Shown in pieces: positions 7,751-18,500 of a stretch of DNA of 64,000 nucleotides (the stretch's first letter is position 1; the number at the start of each line of letters is the position of its first letter). The position numbers and the translations under genes are program-made. The notes under the pieces are model-generated. The model saw only the letters and a list, made by a program, of their open reading frames with translations. It was not told the origin of the DNA and searched no databases. The stretch is from NCBI RefSeq assembly GCF_003957295.1, contig NZ_RQPJ01000002.1, forward strand, positions 620,001 to 684,000, in the 5' to 3' direction. Source of the DNA: Arenibacter aquaticus. GTDB lineage: Bacteria > Bacteroidota > Bacteroidia > Flavobacteriales > Flavobacteriaceae.

Positions 7751-9448
7751 CTATTTTATGTCCTTTAATTTCAATTGTAGGCTTATTTTGCCCTGCCATT
7801 CGTTTTCATCCAAAGTAAAAGCGGCACTTATGGTATTATTCTGCAATGTGGACAATTTGTTGCCCAAATTAAATCCAATGGCATCTATGGCAGTCCGGTT
7901 GTTACCGGAATTTTTGTCGAAAAATTTACATTTTAGGTGTTTTCCATCCTGCCCAACCACTTTGGCATATCCGGTATCCCTCATATTTTCTGCCATAAAA
8001 ACGGGAGTGGAATTTCCGGGTCCAAAAGGGGCAAACTGTTTAATGATCCGCATTAACTTAGGGCTAATGTCATCCAAGCCAATAAGGGCGTCGATCATAA
8101 TTTCTGGGGATAGCAATTTGGGGTCGATGGTTTTGGCCACCACTTCTTCAAACTTGGATTTGAAGGCTTCGTAGTTTTCTTCCAGCAAAGTGAGGCCGGC
8201 TGCGTACATATGCCCTCCAAACTGCTCTATGGTCTCCGAACAGCTTTCTAGGGCCTCATAGACGTCAAAGCCTTTTACAGAGCGTGCAGAGGCCGCCAAT
8301 TTGTCGCCACTCTTGGTAAAGACCAAGGTTGGTCTGTAATAGGTTTCTATAAGGCGTGATGCCACAATTCCTATAACCCCCTTGTGCCATGTTTCCTTAT
8401 AGACCACCGAGGTAAAGCCGTTCTCCTCCTTATTTTCTTGAATCTGTAACAAGGCCTCATTGGCAATTAGCTGATCCAGGTTCTTTCTATCGGTATTGAA
8501 CTGTTCTATTTCCGAAGCAAAAAACAAAGCCCGCTCCGTATCGGTTTCCCTTAGAAGGTTAACCGCGTGCTGACCGTGTTCCATACGCCCAGCGGCATTG
8601 ATCCTGGGAGCAATAATAAATACCACATCGGTAATGGTGAGCACCTTTTTATTTATCTGGTCAATGATGGCCTTAAATCCGGCTCTGGGATTTTCGTTTA
8701 TTAGCTGTAACCCCCAATAGGCAAGCACCCTATTTTCTCCGGTAATGGGTACAATATCGGCCCCTATCGCTGTAGCTACCAAATCCAAATAAGGAATAAG
8801 GTCCTCTACCGTCTCTCCTTTTTTGGTGCCTAGGGCCTGTATAAGTTTAAAACCTACCCCACAACCACAAAGTTCATCATAAGGATAGTTGCAATCCGCC
8901 CTTTTTGGATCCAGAATGGCCACGGCATCAGGGAGTGTACCGCCAGGCCTATGGTGGTCACATATGATAAAGTCGATTCCCTTTTTCTTGGCATATTCAA
9001 CCTTGTCTATTGCTTTTACGCCACAATCCAAGGCAATAATCAGGCTAAAGCCATTATCTTCGGCAAAGTCTATTCCTTGGTAGGATACCCCATAGCCTTC
9101 CTTGTAACGATCCGGGATATAGGTGGCAACATTGGAATAATACTGCTGTAAATAAGAGGACATTAAGGCAACGGCTGTGGTGCCATCCACATCATAGTCT
9201 CCATAGACCAAAATATTTTCCTCATTGGCAATGGCTTTTTCTATCCTGTTTACGGCCTTATCCATGTCTTTCATAAGATAGGGGTCGTGCAAATGGGACA
9301 GCTGGGGCCTAAAAAACCTTTTGGCCTCCTCGTAATTGCCAATACCGCGTTGTAATAACAGTTGGGCCACCAGATCCTCAACCTGTAGTGCCTTTGCCAA
9401 GGCATCAATTTCCTGTTGTTCGGGTTTTGGTTTTAGGGTCCAGCGCAT
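7751..9448 (-). CDS. recJ: Single-stranded-DNA-specific exonuclease RecJ
   Basis: This 565-aa protein is of normal length for RecJ. The DHH-phosphoesterase motifs are D84-Y-D86-V-D-G (VYGDYDVDGTTAVAL), D164-H165-H166 (IICDHHRPG) and the DHHA1 motif GGHMYAAGLTL near residue 405. It degrades single-stranded DNA 5' to 3' in recombination and mismatch repair, using Mn or Mg ions. It is the last gene of a leftward run and starts 5 bases after the PNGase F-like gene ends, so the two are very probably cotranscribed even though their functions seem unrelated. Confidence 0.95.
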   Translation of the reverse strand: MRWTLKPKPEQQEIDALAKALQVEDLVAQLLLQRGIGNYEEAKRFFRPQLSHLHDPYLMKDMDKAVNRIEKAIANEENILVYGDYDVDGTTAVALMSSYLQQYYSNVATYIPDRYKEGYGVSYQGIDFAEDNGFSLIIALDCGVKAIDKVEYAKKKGIDFIICDHHRPGGTLPDAVAILDPKRADCNYPYDELCGCGVGFKLIQALGTKKGETVEDLIPYLDLVATAIGADIVPITGENRVLAYWGLQLINENPRAGFKAIIDQINKKVLTITDVVFIIAPRINAAGRMEHGQHAVNLLRETDTERALFFASEIEQFNTDRKNLDQLIANEALLQIQENKEENGFTSVVYKETWHKGVIGIVASRLIETYYRPTLVFTKSGDKLAASARSVKGFDVYEALESCSETIEQFGGHMYAAGLTLLEENYEAFKSKFEEVVAKTIDPKLLSPEIMIDALIGLDDISPKLMRIIKQFAPFGPGNSTPVFMAENMRDTGYAKVVGQDGKHLKCKFFDKNSGNNRTAIDAIGFNLGNKLSTLQNNTISAAFTLDENEWQGKISLQLKLKDIK

Positions 9449-9453
9449 GGCAA

Positions 9454-11364
9454 TTATTCCTTTAGCCTAATTCTATTCTTAAATACTTCCTTGCCGTCTA
9501 TGATAACTTTTAAATAGTATCGCATCTTGGGCAAATAGCCGAGGTCATAGGTAAATGCGCCCTTGGTAAAAGCCTTATAGGTATGGGATTCCACTATTTT
9601 TGTCTCGTCTTCCTGTTGAGCAATAATTACGGTTATATCTTTTGGCTCATTGGCAAAGTAATCTAGGGTAATTGGGCCTTTGGTCCTGGATGGAAACATG
9701 GTAATAGATGGTTCATTGTCCAAATGATAGGCTACATTGGGCATCACCCTAAAGTTATAGATAATATGGCTACCAAAATCCGAATTAAAATGTTTAATGG
9801 CCTTTCCCAGGGTATCCAATAATTTTACATCCCCTCGTCCGTCCTTTGCCTTATACCAAAACTCCAGTCCGTCACCAGCCTTGTCATCCACCTTAAAAGT
9901 ATAGCTTCCCATTGGCAGCTGCAGAGAGTCCAAATAAGTGGTATTGGGCTTAAGTTCCAGACTATCGCGCTTAAATACTACCGTCCCTTGGGTATTGATT
10001 ATATTATATGAATTTTGACGGGGCTTATTATTGGTTTTAAAGTAAATAACAACGTCTTGTGGCAGGGTATCGGGCTTTGTATAGGTTGTAGATTCGATAT
10101 TGTCTGCCTTAAAGCCATCCTTTTTGCCATTGGGCCTTTTCAATTCTACGAAAAAGGTGGCGGAATCCTTTTCGCTATATATCTCCTCGGGCAGGGTTAT
10201 TAAGGCGGTCTCCCCAAATGGGATGTTTCCTTTCCATTTAAACTGTTTCGCTTTGTTGCCCTCCAAATAATAATTTATGGTCAAAGACCTTAAATTGTCG
10301 CTACCGTTATTTTTGATCCTTATAACCGCTAGGGCCCCTGATTGATTTTTACGGCTATGGATTTTTTCTTTGGAAGGGGATATGATGTCTACTAGGCTAA
10401 CGTCGTTGTCCGAGTATATTTCTCCATATTCCATGACATAGGCAACCAAGAGTTCCTTGGCACTGGGCTTTTCGGTTTCATATGGTTCCATGTTTACATC
10501 AATGAGAAACGGCTCGCCCTGTTCTATATCAAAACTCACCTCATCGGGCTGTAATAAATAACCTGGGCACCAATTTGCCCTATCAAAAATCCATGTTCCC
10601 GCCTGTGGATACAATGGGTTGTCCCCACACTCCATCCACAATTGCTTGGCATCTATTATTTTGTTGTTATGCCATATTTCACGGTATTTGTCGCAAAATT
10701 CCCCACAGCCATTGGCATCCATACCATGTCCGGTTTGATGTATTTTTACTTTCCCTAAGGTAGATTGGGCATGGGGTTTTATGGTTATAGGCTTTAAATG
10801 CTTTTCTATAGGATCTTTTTTATCGCCATAATTAAAATTCCCATCGTATATCTTATGTATGGCAAGAGGTTCCACCACTGGTTTTCCATAGGTTATCTCA
10901 AAATCTACGGTAACCTTCCATCCTCGGGTTTTATTGTCCTCGTAACCTGTATGGATATAGTCTACCTCCAGACTGTCCCTTAAGATAGGACTGAAATCGG
11001 TTATATCTACCTTCCAATCAAATTTCCAATCTTCCTGGAACCTTCCACCATATGGGGTGAGCATTCTTGCAATTTCATAGGAAACCGAATCGTTTTTTTG
11101 GCGCACCTTAATATGGTCTACATAGTCCCAATCTGCACACCGCATCTTGTCTGGGCACTCAAAGGTAAGATTTAGGATTATTTGCCGTATGTCCTTGTCC
11201 TTAGAAGGAAAAACGGTCCAGCGCTTATAGCTATTGGCTCCTTTGGATGGGTCGGTAACAATGGTTTCTTGATTATGGGAAATAATATTTTCGGTTAATT
11301 GTGCCCTTAGGCCCGAATAGGTCATAATTAGACCGATAAAAAGAAAATATGCTCTTTTGATCAT
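9454..11364 (-). CDS. PNGase F-like exported protein with long C-terminal extension
   Basis: This 636-aa protein has a signal peptide (MIKRAYFLFIGLIMTYSGLRAQ). Residues 60-330 match both jelly-roll halves of peptide-N4-(N-acetyl-glucosaminyl)asparagine amidase F. ECPDKMRCADWDYV aligns with the segment holding catalytic Asp60 (here D80), GHGMDANGCGEFC with the segment holding Glu206 (here E222), and FDRANWCPGY with the conserved DRAGWCPG. The position aligned with Glu118 of the Elizabethkingia enzyme appears to be G140 (YIHTGYED). Residues 330-636 form an extension absent from the 314-aa mature enzyme. The predicted role is release of N-glycans, but the altered site makes activity uncertain. 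It lies between osmC (22-bp gap) and recJ. Confidence 0.8.
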   Translation of the reverse strand: MIKRAYFLFIGLIMTYSGLRAQLTENIISHNQETIVTDPSKGANSYKRWTVFPSKDKDIRQIILNLTFECPDKMRCADWDYVDHIKVRQKNDSVSYEIARMLTPYGGRFQEDWKFDWKVDITDFSPILRDSLEVDYIHTGYEDNKTRGWKVTVDFEITYGKPVVEPLAIHKIYDGNFNYGDKKDPIEKHLKPITIKPHAQSTLGKVKIHQTGHGMDANGCGEFCDKYREIWHNNKIIDAKQLWMECGDNPLYPQAGTWIFDRANWCPGYLLQPDEVSFDIEQGEPFLIDVNMEPYETEKPSAKELLVAYVMEYGEIYSDNDVSLVDIISPSKEKIHSRKNQSGALAVIRIKNNGSDNLRSLTINYYLEGNKAKQFKWKGNIPFGETALITLPEEIYSEKDSATFFVELKRPNGKKDGFKADNIESTTYTKPDTLPQDVVIYFKTNNKPRQNSYNIINTQGTVVFKRDSLELKPNTTYLDSLQLPMGSYTFKVDDKAGDGLEFWYKAKDGRGDVKLLDTLGKAIKHFNSDFGSHIIYNFRVMPNVAYHLDNEPSITMFPSRTKGPITLDYFANEPKDITVIIAQQEDETKIVESHTYKAFTKGAFTYDLGYLPKMRYYLKVIIDGKEVFKNRIRLKE

Positions 11365-11386
11365 TGGAAGAAAGAGGGATTTTATA

Positions 11387-11809
11387 TTATTTATTGTTGA
11401 AAAAGGTCTTGATCTCCAAGGTGGCGAACTTTCTAAACATTTCCATTACACCGCAATATTTTTCTACAGATAAATCTACTGCACGTTGTAACTTTTTTTC
11501 ATCCAAATTTTTTCCCGTAAAATGGTATTCTATGGATACTTTGTCATAGTATTTTGGATGTTCATCGGTAAGATTGGCTATGGTTTCTATCTTAAAATCC
11601 TCGACATCCAATTTCATTTTCTTGATAAGGGAAGCTACATCCAGACCGGAGCATCCGGCTAAACTGGACAACATAAGTGCTTTTGGCCTGTATCCTGTTC
11701 CATCGCCACCATCTTCAGGGGCTATGTCAATAGTTAGGTTGTGCCCGGAAGGATTATTGCTTTCAAAGGCCATGTTTCCAAGCCATTTAGTAGTTATTTG
11801 ATTTGTCAT
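11387..11809 (-). CDS. OsmC/Ohr family peroxiredoxin-like protein
   Basis: This 140-aa protein has the OsmC fold with its two redox cysteines: C53 in SSLAGCSGLDV and C119 in VEKYCGVM. Such proteins reduce organic hydroperoxides using a thiol donor in the cytoplasm. The ATG at 11809 was chosen because it gives the usual OsmC length and N-terminus (MTNQITTKWLGNMAFES); an in-frame ATG at 11917 would add 36 unrelated residues. It is the first gene of the osmC / PNGase F-like / recJ run. Confidence 0.9.
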   Translation of the reverse strand: MTNQITTKWLGNMAFESNNPSGHNLTIDIAPEDGGDGTGYRPKALMLSSLAGCSGLDVASLIKKMKLDVEDFKIETIANLTDEHPKYYDKVSIEYHFTGKNLDEKKLQRAVDLSVEKYCGVMEMFRKFATLEIKTFFNNK

Positions 11810-11838
11810 GAGGATAATTTTTTGTGAGTTGAATAGGT

Positions 11839-11846
11839 CAAAAATA
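11839..11846 (-). promoter_or_regulatory. Candidate -7 element for the osmC-like/PNGase-like/recJ run
   Basis: CAAAAATA on the + strand reads TATTTTTG on the minus strand and fits TANNTTTG, 29 bases before the osmC ATG. No TTTG -33 element is seen at the usual spacing. Confidence 0.35.
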
Positions 11847-12134
11847 CGCATAATTAAGAAATCTTGAGGCTTGAATTTCCTATAGATTTCTATTTGGATT
11901 TGGGGACTGCTTGCCAAGGTTGTTTTATGAAGTAACTATAGGCTTGTAGTCCTATGTTTATCTTGTGCCAGACTGTATGTATTCTTGAAAGGCGGTAACG
12001 GCACTTAGCCTTAAAAAGGACTTTTCTACTTATTGTCTGATGGCCAAACTGATAAGGAGGAGCCTGCTATACATAGCTTGGCATTCTACATATGACAATA
12101 ATTGACGATATTAGAACGAATAAAACCCACTGTT

Positions 12135-12338
12135 ATGAAAAAAGCACTTCTAATTACTGCCTTTTCTTTCTTCTTTATGGGATGCAATATAAATCCCAGC
12201 AAAGAAGGCCGAATCCGGAAACTTGAAACTGAAATGTTGAAAGTAATGAATGAAATTGAAATGCTCCAAAGCAGAATTCAATTCCTTGAAGTCATCAATA
12301 AGGAACTAAATACACGCATTAAGGAACTTGAACAATAA
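12135..12338 (+). CDS. Small lipoprotein with coiled coil
   Basis: This 67-aa protein begins MKKALLITAFSFFFMGC, a lipoprotein signal with a lipidated Cys at residue 17. The rest is a charged amphipathic helix (KLETEMLKVMNEIEMLQSRI and onward) with heptad spacing of L, I and M, so a coiled coil is likely. It resembles small Lpp-like or SlyX-like helical lipoproteins only in architecture, and no family is recognised. The ATG at 12135 is preferred over one at 12102 because it starts the signal peptide directly. Confidence 0.7.
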   Translation: MKKALLITAFSFFFMGCNINPSKEGRIRKLETEMLKVMNEIEMLQSRIQFLEVINKELNTRIKELEQ

Positions 12339-12875
12339 TACGTTTAAAATATCGCAATATTACACGGCCTTAATAAAACCATAGGCTGCTTACCAATCAA
12401 TAAATACCTTGTGCGATACAATGTACCCTGTATGATATTCTAGTGCCCTTTCAAGCAGTCTAGTATGAATGTTTATGGGAAGGTGGGCTATTGGTAATTT
12501 TCTTTAGAATTTTTACTTCCCTATAATCTAAAATTTTACTACGCACCTGTTCTATGGAAGTAGAAAGATACTATTATTAATAGCAACCATAAAATAGAAA
12601 GCATATCACTGACACCTGTCTGATTATGATAGTCGCGTGATGATAAAGCTAGCTATCAATGGTATGCTTATACCTCCCGACGTTATAAAAAATACTACAA
12701 AAATGTGTGGAAAACACCTATTCTTGCTGTTCATTTTGGTCCTAAATTTAGCTATAACAAGAATAATCTTATACTTAAAATGTTAGAGTATTACACTTAA
12801 TATCAGTTAGTTCGACGAAAAAATTATGTTAAATGAAAAAAAATAACTACTTTATAAAACATAAAGAACACGCCA
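12339..12875 (+). other. 537-bp gap before the accessory locus, no convincing gene
   Basis: The stretch is AT-rich and has no frame with good coding character. The longest start-to-stop frame, at 12640-12786 (48 codons), contains a signal-like stretch MCGKHLFLLFILVLNLAI but ends at once, so it is not called. The right half probably holds the promoter of the 820-aa protein gene, but no exact TANNTTTG element was found. Confidence 0.45.
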
Positions 12876-15338
12876 TTGTTCAAACTTATATGCCCTTTTA
12901 TGATGTGCTGTACGTTTGGTTTTTCCCAGAGTATCAACTTTGACCAATTGGGCAAAGAAAAATTGCTGCGCTATAATGGCGGAATTTCAACTAGTGCTGT
13001 TCTCTACGACGGCACCGCCAACAGGCAAAGTTTCACCTACTTCTTAAGCGGAAGTCTCAATTTTAATATTGGCGGAATATATAGCATTCCCTTATCGTTC
13101 ACCTACTCCAATCAAGATTTTGCTTTCCCAAATCCCTTTAAATTTAATCGTCTAAGTCTTCACCCGTCCTATAAATGGGCAACAGCACATATAGGGGATG
13201 TCAATATGACCTTCTCTCCTTACACCCTTAGCGGACACCAGTTTAGCGGGGCTGGGTTCGACTTAAATCCTGAAGGAAAATTTAAGATCAGTGCCATGTA
13301 CGGCCGCTTCTTGAAAGCAACAGAATACAACACCGAGGAACCAAGAGCACTTACAGCGTATAAACGCATAGGTTACGGAATAAAAACGGCCTATGATTTA
13401 GATTTTATGAAAGTAGGGATTATCCTTTTTAAGGCCAGTGATGATGAAAATTCCTTGGAAAACCCTTTCCCTATAGAACTGGGACTTACTCCAAAAGACA
13501 ATGCCGTACTTTCGTTCGAATCGGAAATCCGATTATTGGACAAAGCCCAAATCAGAATTGAGTATGCCATTTCAGGAGTGACTGAAGATGCAAGGCTAAC
13601 TGTTGCCCCGGCATCCAACGGTATACTTTCTTTTATGCTAAATGAGAATATTAGTACCAATTATTACAAAGCATTGAGCGCTTCTTTCTCTTATCCTGCG
13701 GGTAAGGGCACTGTGGGCGCTGGTTATGAACGTATAGATCCGGAATATAAGACACTGGGTGCCTATTACTTTAACAATGATCTGGAGAACATTACGCTTA
13801 ATGCAAGTCAGACCCTCCTTAACAACAAAGTAAACCTCAGTATAAATGCTGGCCTTCAACAAGACAATTTGGACAATGCCAAGAAATCGGACCAACAGCG
13901 TATTGTCAGTGCCATCAATCTTAATTATACGGCGTCGGAACGTTTGGGCATCAATGCAGGATACTCCAATTTTCAAACCTATACCAACATTCGGGACCAA
14001 TTCGATTATATCAACCAAGTTGGGAAATTCGACAATATAGACACCCTGAATTATAGACAGATATCGCAAAATGCCAATCTCGGTATAAATTATATTCTAA
14101 AAAAGACGGAGAACAAACAGCATAGTGCCAACCTCAATTTGGTGTACCAAAATTCCAATAATCAACAAGAGGGAGAAATCATAGAGGGAGGTAATAATGC
14201 ATTTTATAACGGCATGGCCGGATATACCCTTGGGTATCCCAAACAGAACCTGACCGTTAGCCTAGCCGCTAACACCTCTTACAACACAATAGGTGAATCG
14301 GACAATAACCTTACTTTAGGCCCAACATTGGCAGTTGGCAAACAGTTTATAGACAAACAACTACGCACCAATCTTTCTACCTCCTACAACACTTCTTATG
14401 CCAATGGCCAGCAACAAAATAATATATATAATTTTAGATTGAGCAGTAATTATGCCTTGTTTGAAAAACATAACCTTAGTCTAAACTTTTTAGCGCTTTT
14501 TCGGAATTCTTCATTAAATACAGGGCGCGACCTCACAATTACTGTTGGATACAATTATACCTTTGATAACTTCAATCTAAATTTGGAGCTTGAAGGCCGC
14601 ACACAAAGAGCAAATACAAACCCCCTGGGAATAAGCACAAACACCCTGAGCTTCCGATATAGAAATGTAACCTATAGTGGTACAATTCCAGAACTGAATC
14701 GACAATTATCTAACGTATTTCAAAGCACACAATTTGACAATATTCCTCTTTTTAAAAATAATGAACTAACACTTTTGCTGGCTTTGGTGAAAGATCAAAA
14801 ACAAGAGCAGCCTTATAAAGAAAATGCTATTATTTTTTTAAAAGAACTTTACTCTTTTGAAGATTTCTTGGCAACGTTTAATAATGCCCTATTTAGCGTT
14901 ATACAAAAAATTAAATTGGACATGCATAATATCGACTTGACTTTGGAAAATAGCTTCGTAGATTCCAAAGTAAAAGTTGACGCACACCCGTTGAACAAAA
15001 AGGACGAGGAAATTGAGGCTACTGAAGAAGAAAGGTCTGCTTTTAATACGCTTTTAGCAGAACGGGAAGAGCGACTGCAAAAATTAGTAGGCCACCGCTG
15101 GATGCAAAGGATATTTATAGAATTCAAGTCAATTGATGTTGTTCAAAAACCAGAAGGATTTCTAAAGGAATTCAAACAGTGGGCATCCATAAAATCCTTT
15201 GAAATTTTTGATCAAACTAAAGATCTCAGTGAATTGAAAGACTATATAGAAAATAAGATTATTGATTTTTATTATAAGAAATCCTTAGGAAACGTAAGCC
15301 CAGATGATTTTAAATTGAAGTATATAAATAAAAACTAA
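12876..15338 (+). CDS. Outer-membrane beta-barrel protein with helical C-terminal domain
   Basis: This 820-aa protein starts at a TTG and carries a Sec signal (MFKLICPFMMCCTFGFSQS). Residues 25-640 are long runs of alternating polar and hydrophobic residues rich in N, Y, S and T with aromatic strand ends (for example LSGSLNFNIGGIYSIPLSFT and ITVGYNYTFDNFNLNLELEG), as in a large outer-membrane beta-barrel. From about 650 the sequence changes to a charged, helical region (ATEEERSAFNTLLAEREERL) without strands, which would lie in the periplasm. I recognise similar barrels beside TANFOR-type proteins in Bacteroidota but know no assigned function. It is the first gene of the accessory locus, 218 bases (56 to the upstream ATG) before the TANFOR-like gene. 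Confidence 0.75.
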   Translation: MFKLICPFMMCCTFGFSQSINFDQLGKEKLLRYNGGISTSAVLYDGTANRQSFTYFLSGSLNFNIGGIYSIPLSFTYSNQDFAFPNPFKFNRLSLHPSYKWATAHIGDVNMTFSPYTLSGHQFSGAGFDLNPEGKFKISAMYGRFLKATEYNTEEPRALTAYKRIGYGIKTAYDLDFMKVGIILFKASDDENSLENPFPIELGLTPKDNAVLSFESEIRLLDKAQIRIEYAISGVTEDARLTVAPASNGILSFMLNENISTNYYKALSASFSYPAGKGTVGAGYERIDPEYKTLGAYYFNNDLENITLNASQTLLNNKVNLSINAGLQQDNLDNAKKSDQQRIVSAINLNYTASERLGINAGYSNFQTYTNIRDQFDYINQVGKFDNIDTLNYRQISQNANLGINYILKKTENKQHSANLNLVYQNSNNQQEGEIIEGGNNAFYNGMAGYTLGYPKQNLTVSLAANTSYNTIGESDNNLTLGPTLAVGKQFIDKQLRTNLSTSYNTSYANGQQQNNIYNFRLSSNYALFEKHNLSLNFLALFRNSSLNTGRDLTITVGYNYTFDNFNLNLELEGRTQRANTNPLGISTNTLSFRYRNVTYSGTIPELNRQLSNVFQSTQFDNIPLFKNNELTLLLALVKDQKQEQPYKENAIIFLKELYSFEDFLATFNNALFSVIQKIKLDMHNIDLTLENSFVDSKVKVDAHPLNKKDEEIEATEEERSAFNTLLAEREERLQKLVGHRWMQRIFIEFKSIDVVQKPEGFLKEFKQWASIKSFEIFDQTKDLSELKDYIENKIIDFYYKKSLGNVSPDDFKLKYINKN

Positions 15339-15451
15339 GGCCCTACCCCCCTAAAGGCCTATAATTCTAATATCCAACCGGATACTATTATTGTATGGCG
15401 AAACTGTTACGATTGCATGTCTTAATTTTTACCATTTATAAAGGGGGGATT

Positions 15452-15463
15452 CCCTTTAAAGGG
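15452..15463. repeat. GC-rich palindrome in a noncoding-looking leader
   Basis: CCCTTTAAAGGG is a perfect 12-bp palindrome preceded by GGGGGGATT. A related string, CCCCCCTAAAGGCC, occurs about 100 bases upstream in the gap after the barrel gene. This looks like an intergenic repeat rather than protein-coding DNA and bears on the start of the next gene. Confidence 0.5.
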
Positions 15464-15556
15464 TTGCGTGCGGGTATATTACGTCAAAATCAAATTCTTT
15501 CGATTAATGCTGATAATCTTCAATCCTTAAGTAAAAAGTCTATTGGGCCTAAACGA

Positions 15557-18500
15557 TTGGAGATCGTATTCCTTTGGATTCTGCTAGCAGTCAATTGCTT
15601 AGTTGCTACAGCGCAATCCTTTCCTGTACAAGTAATCCCCCAAGTTAGCCCACCACCACCTATATTCTTTTCGCAATATGCCAATGCCAGTACCGCAAAC
15701 GGTCCCTTACGGCTTCAAATTATACTGAACGATTTAGAAATCAATAATCGTGAAATTCGGTTAAAGGCCTATTTTCAAGGAAATGGAATTTCATTCCAGA
15801 GCAATGATGTAATAATTGGCTCAAGGCCCTTATTTTTAGAAGGCGGTGTCCCCTTGGTATTGACCAACGAAGAACTGGCGCCATATTTTCGCTTTGAAAA
15901 TATTACGGGTATTTCGCCTACTGTTTATGGACAAGTTATTCCCGAAGGAGCCTATCAGTTTTGTTATGAGGTGTATGATGTCCTTACCGGCAATCGCCTT
16001 TCCCAAAAAAGCTGTGCCGTTAGTGTAATCTTTCAGAACGAACCACCTTTTTTAATATCCCCTAGGAACAGAACATTCATTGCCGAAAATAATCCGCAGA
16101 ATATAATATTTCAATGGACACCTAGGAGTATTAACGTTAGTAATGTGGAATATGAGCTAAGCATGGTAGAAATTTGGGATAACCAAATAGACCCGCAAGC
16201 CGCATTTTTAAGTTCCCCTCCTGTTTTTCAGACTTCTACAACCGCCACCACCTATGTATATGGTCCATCCGACCCTCTATTACTATCTGGCAAAAACTAT
16301 GCCTGGCGGATACAAGCAAAAGCCAAACAAGGTGCAGAAGAAATTGGACTATTTAAAAATCAGGGCTATAGTGAGATATTCTACTTCAGCTTTGCTGGAT
16401 CCTGTGATTTGCCCATAGGTATAAGCCATAAGGTAAAAGGTAGCAGCAATACCAACATTTTCTGGGATGATTTTACTACTGATATTCCAGAGTATACTAT
16501 TCGCTATAGACAGAAATCGAACCAAGGTGGAGGGAATGAATGGTTTTTGAATAGAACCACTACCAACCAAACTACACTATGGGATTTGAAGCCCGGTACC
16601 ACCTATGAATACCAATTGAAGAAAAAATGTGTGGTTACAGGCAGCGAATGGAGCACGGTCCAACAATTCACCACCTTTTTAGCCGATAATGAAACCAGTG
16701 TTTATCAATGTGGAATTACGCCTAATTTTAGCCTCACCAATAAAGAACCACTTCCCAAATTAAGTACTGGAGAAAGTTTTATAGCAGGGGATTTCCCTAT
16801 TAATGTTTTAGAGGTTAGTGGCAGCAACGGCAGATTTACCGGCAAAGGCTATGTCACTATTCCCTATTTGAACAGTATTAAGGTTGGGGTAGAATTCACG
16901 AATGTATCGATCAATACCGATAAGCATATGTCCGAGGGTGCCGTGAATACTGTGTATGATCCCAACTTAGCGAGTATTCTGGATGTGGATGAGGTGGTGG
17001 ATACGGTTACTGACGTTTATGATGCTGTCGCGGATTTAGGAGCAAGTGTAGATGACATACTTAAAAATGTTTTTGGTGATGATGACGAAAATGAAGAAAA
17101 TGCACCTAGGATAGAGTCGGAAGACATTGAAGATAAACCGATTAACCCTACAGGTGATAATATTGCAGACTTAGACACTAATGGAAATAACAGATATGCA
17201 CATGTCGATACCACAAGTGGCGATTCCGGCAATACCTCCAATACAACTAGTGGGCCAAACAATAACGACAATGAAGGTGTTAATTTGAATTCAAGCCCAA
17301 GTCTCGAGTCCGTTACTACAACCAATGAAAAAGTTGTAATTGAATTTAACGGAACAGCTTATAACAATAACGACGTAATAACAGTTCCATATGACAAAGA
17401 TAATTCGCACTATGCTTTTTTGTTGAAGAATTATCCAAAAGACGATTCGCTCAATTGGCAGGTATTATATCTAGGTTCAGATTACACTTCAAAACATGTC
17501 ACAAATGAGCCTAAATATGACAACTTAGGGATCGATATGAAAAAAGTTTACAGCTTAGATATTGTAGCAAATTATAATGACCAAAAAATTAAAGTAACTA
17601 TAAAAAGGGAACTTGAAGATTTTAATTTAGTGGACATTTATGCCAAACCAGAGGATAGCCCCAGAAGAATTGCTAAAACAGGGAAGAAATTGTATTTAAA
17701 GGGGTCTGCAACATCTCTCACTAAAGCAAATCGGAAACTAGATTTCAGTGTCAACATCAGTCCTAATCTTTCCACAGGAGATATTTCTGTACAGGATATT
17801 ATCTGGTATTATGAGAAACCCAATAGTCAATATAATTTAGGCCAAAATTATGGTGATAAAGACATCCATATCAGCCTTACCGAACAAGATAAAACCTATT
17901 GGGTTAAAGCTAAAGCAGGAAACCCTGAGTCGATGGAAAAGGCCATTGAAGTTGTTTGGTTTGATACTAACAGGTCTACCTATAATTTTTTGCCTCCAAA
18001 TGTGAATGCCTTACTGTCCGATACTTTCAAGGAGATTGAAAACAACTTCGATTTAATGGGCAAATACATTCCTATTGCAGGAATGAAATTCAAATTAGAT
18101 CCTATTAAAACCGAGGGGTTAAAATACAATGAAGAAGATCCCAACTCTAGATTATATAAACAATATGAACAAGGTTCCGTTAAAGGAGGGATTTCAGCTG
18201 AATTAAAGAAAATACAAATAACCCATCCTGTGCTTAAAATATTATCGGAAGTGGGTATCGCGGATATTGGACTCTATGTTAAAATAAAAGCGGCTATTGT
18301 GGCAAAAGGCGGTGTTGAAAGATTTAAGTATATAGAACATACTGAGTTTGAAAATAACAATCCATTTCTAGAAATAGGTCCAAGTGGTTGTATTGAGGCC
18401 GGTGTTGAGGCAAAATTATTGGTGGCAAGGGATTTGGTAGACTTCGATGTTCGGGGTTTTGCTATGGGTTGTTTAGCGGGTAAAATAAAGTATGGATTTC

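Noticed and set aside
12640-12786. A 48-codon frame with a signal-like stretch before the 820-aa gene
   Set aside because: It ends right after the hydrophobic stretch, has no homologue I know and no supporting context.
13638-14069. 143-aa minus-strand frame inside the barrel gene
   Set aside because: It is a shadow of the coding strand with no domain, and the barrel frame explains the region.
15395-15556. ATG start for the TANFOR-like gene at 15395
   Set aside because: The extension precedes the signal peptide and includes repeat-like DNA; the TTG at 15557 fits better, though it is not proved.
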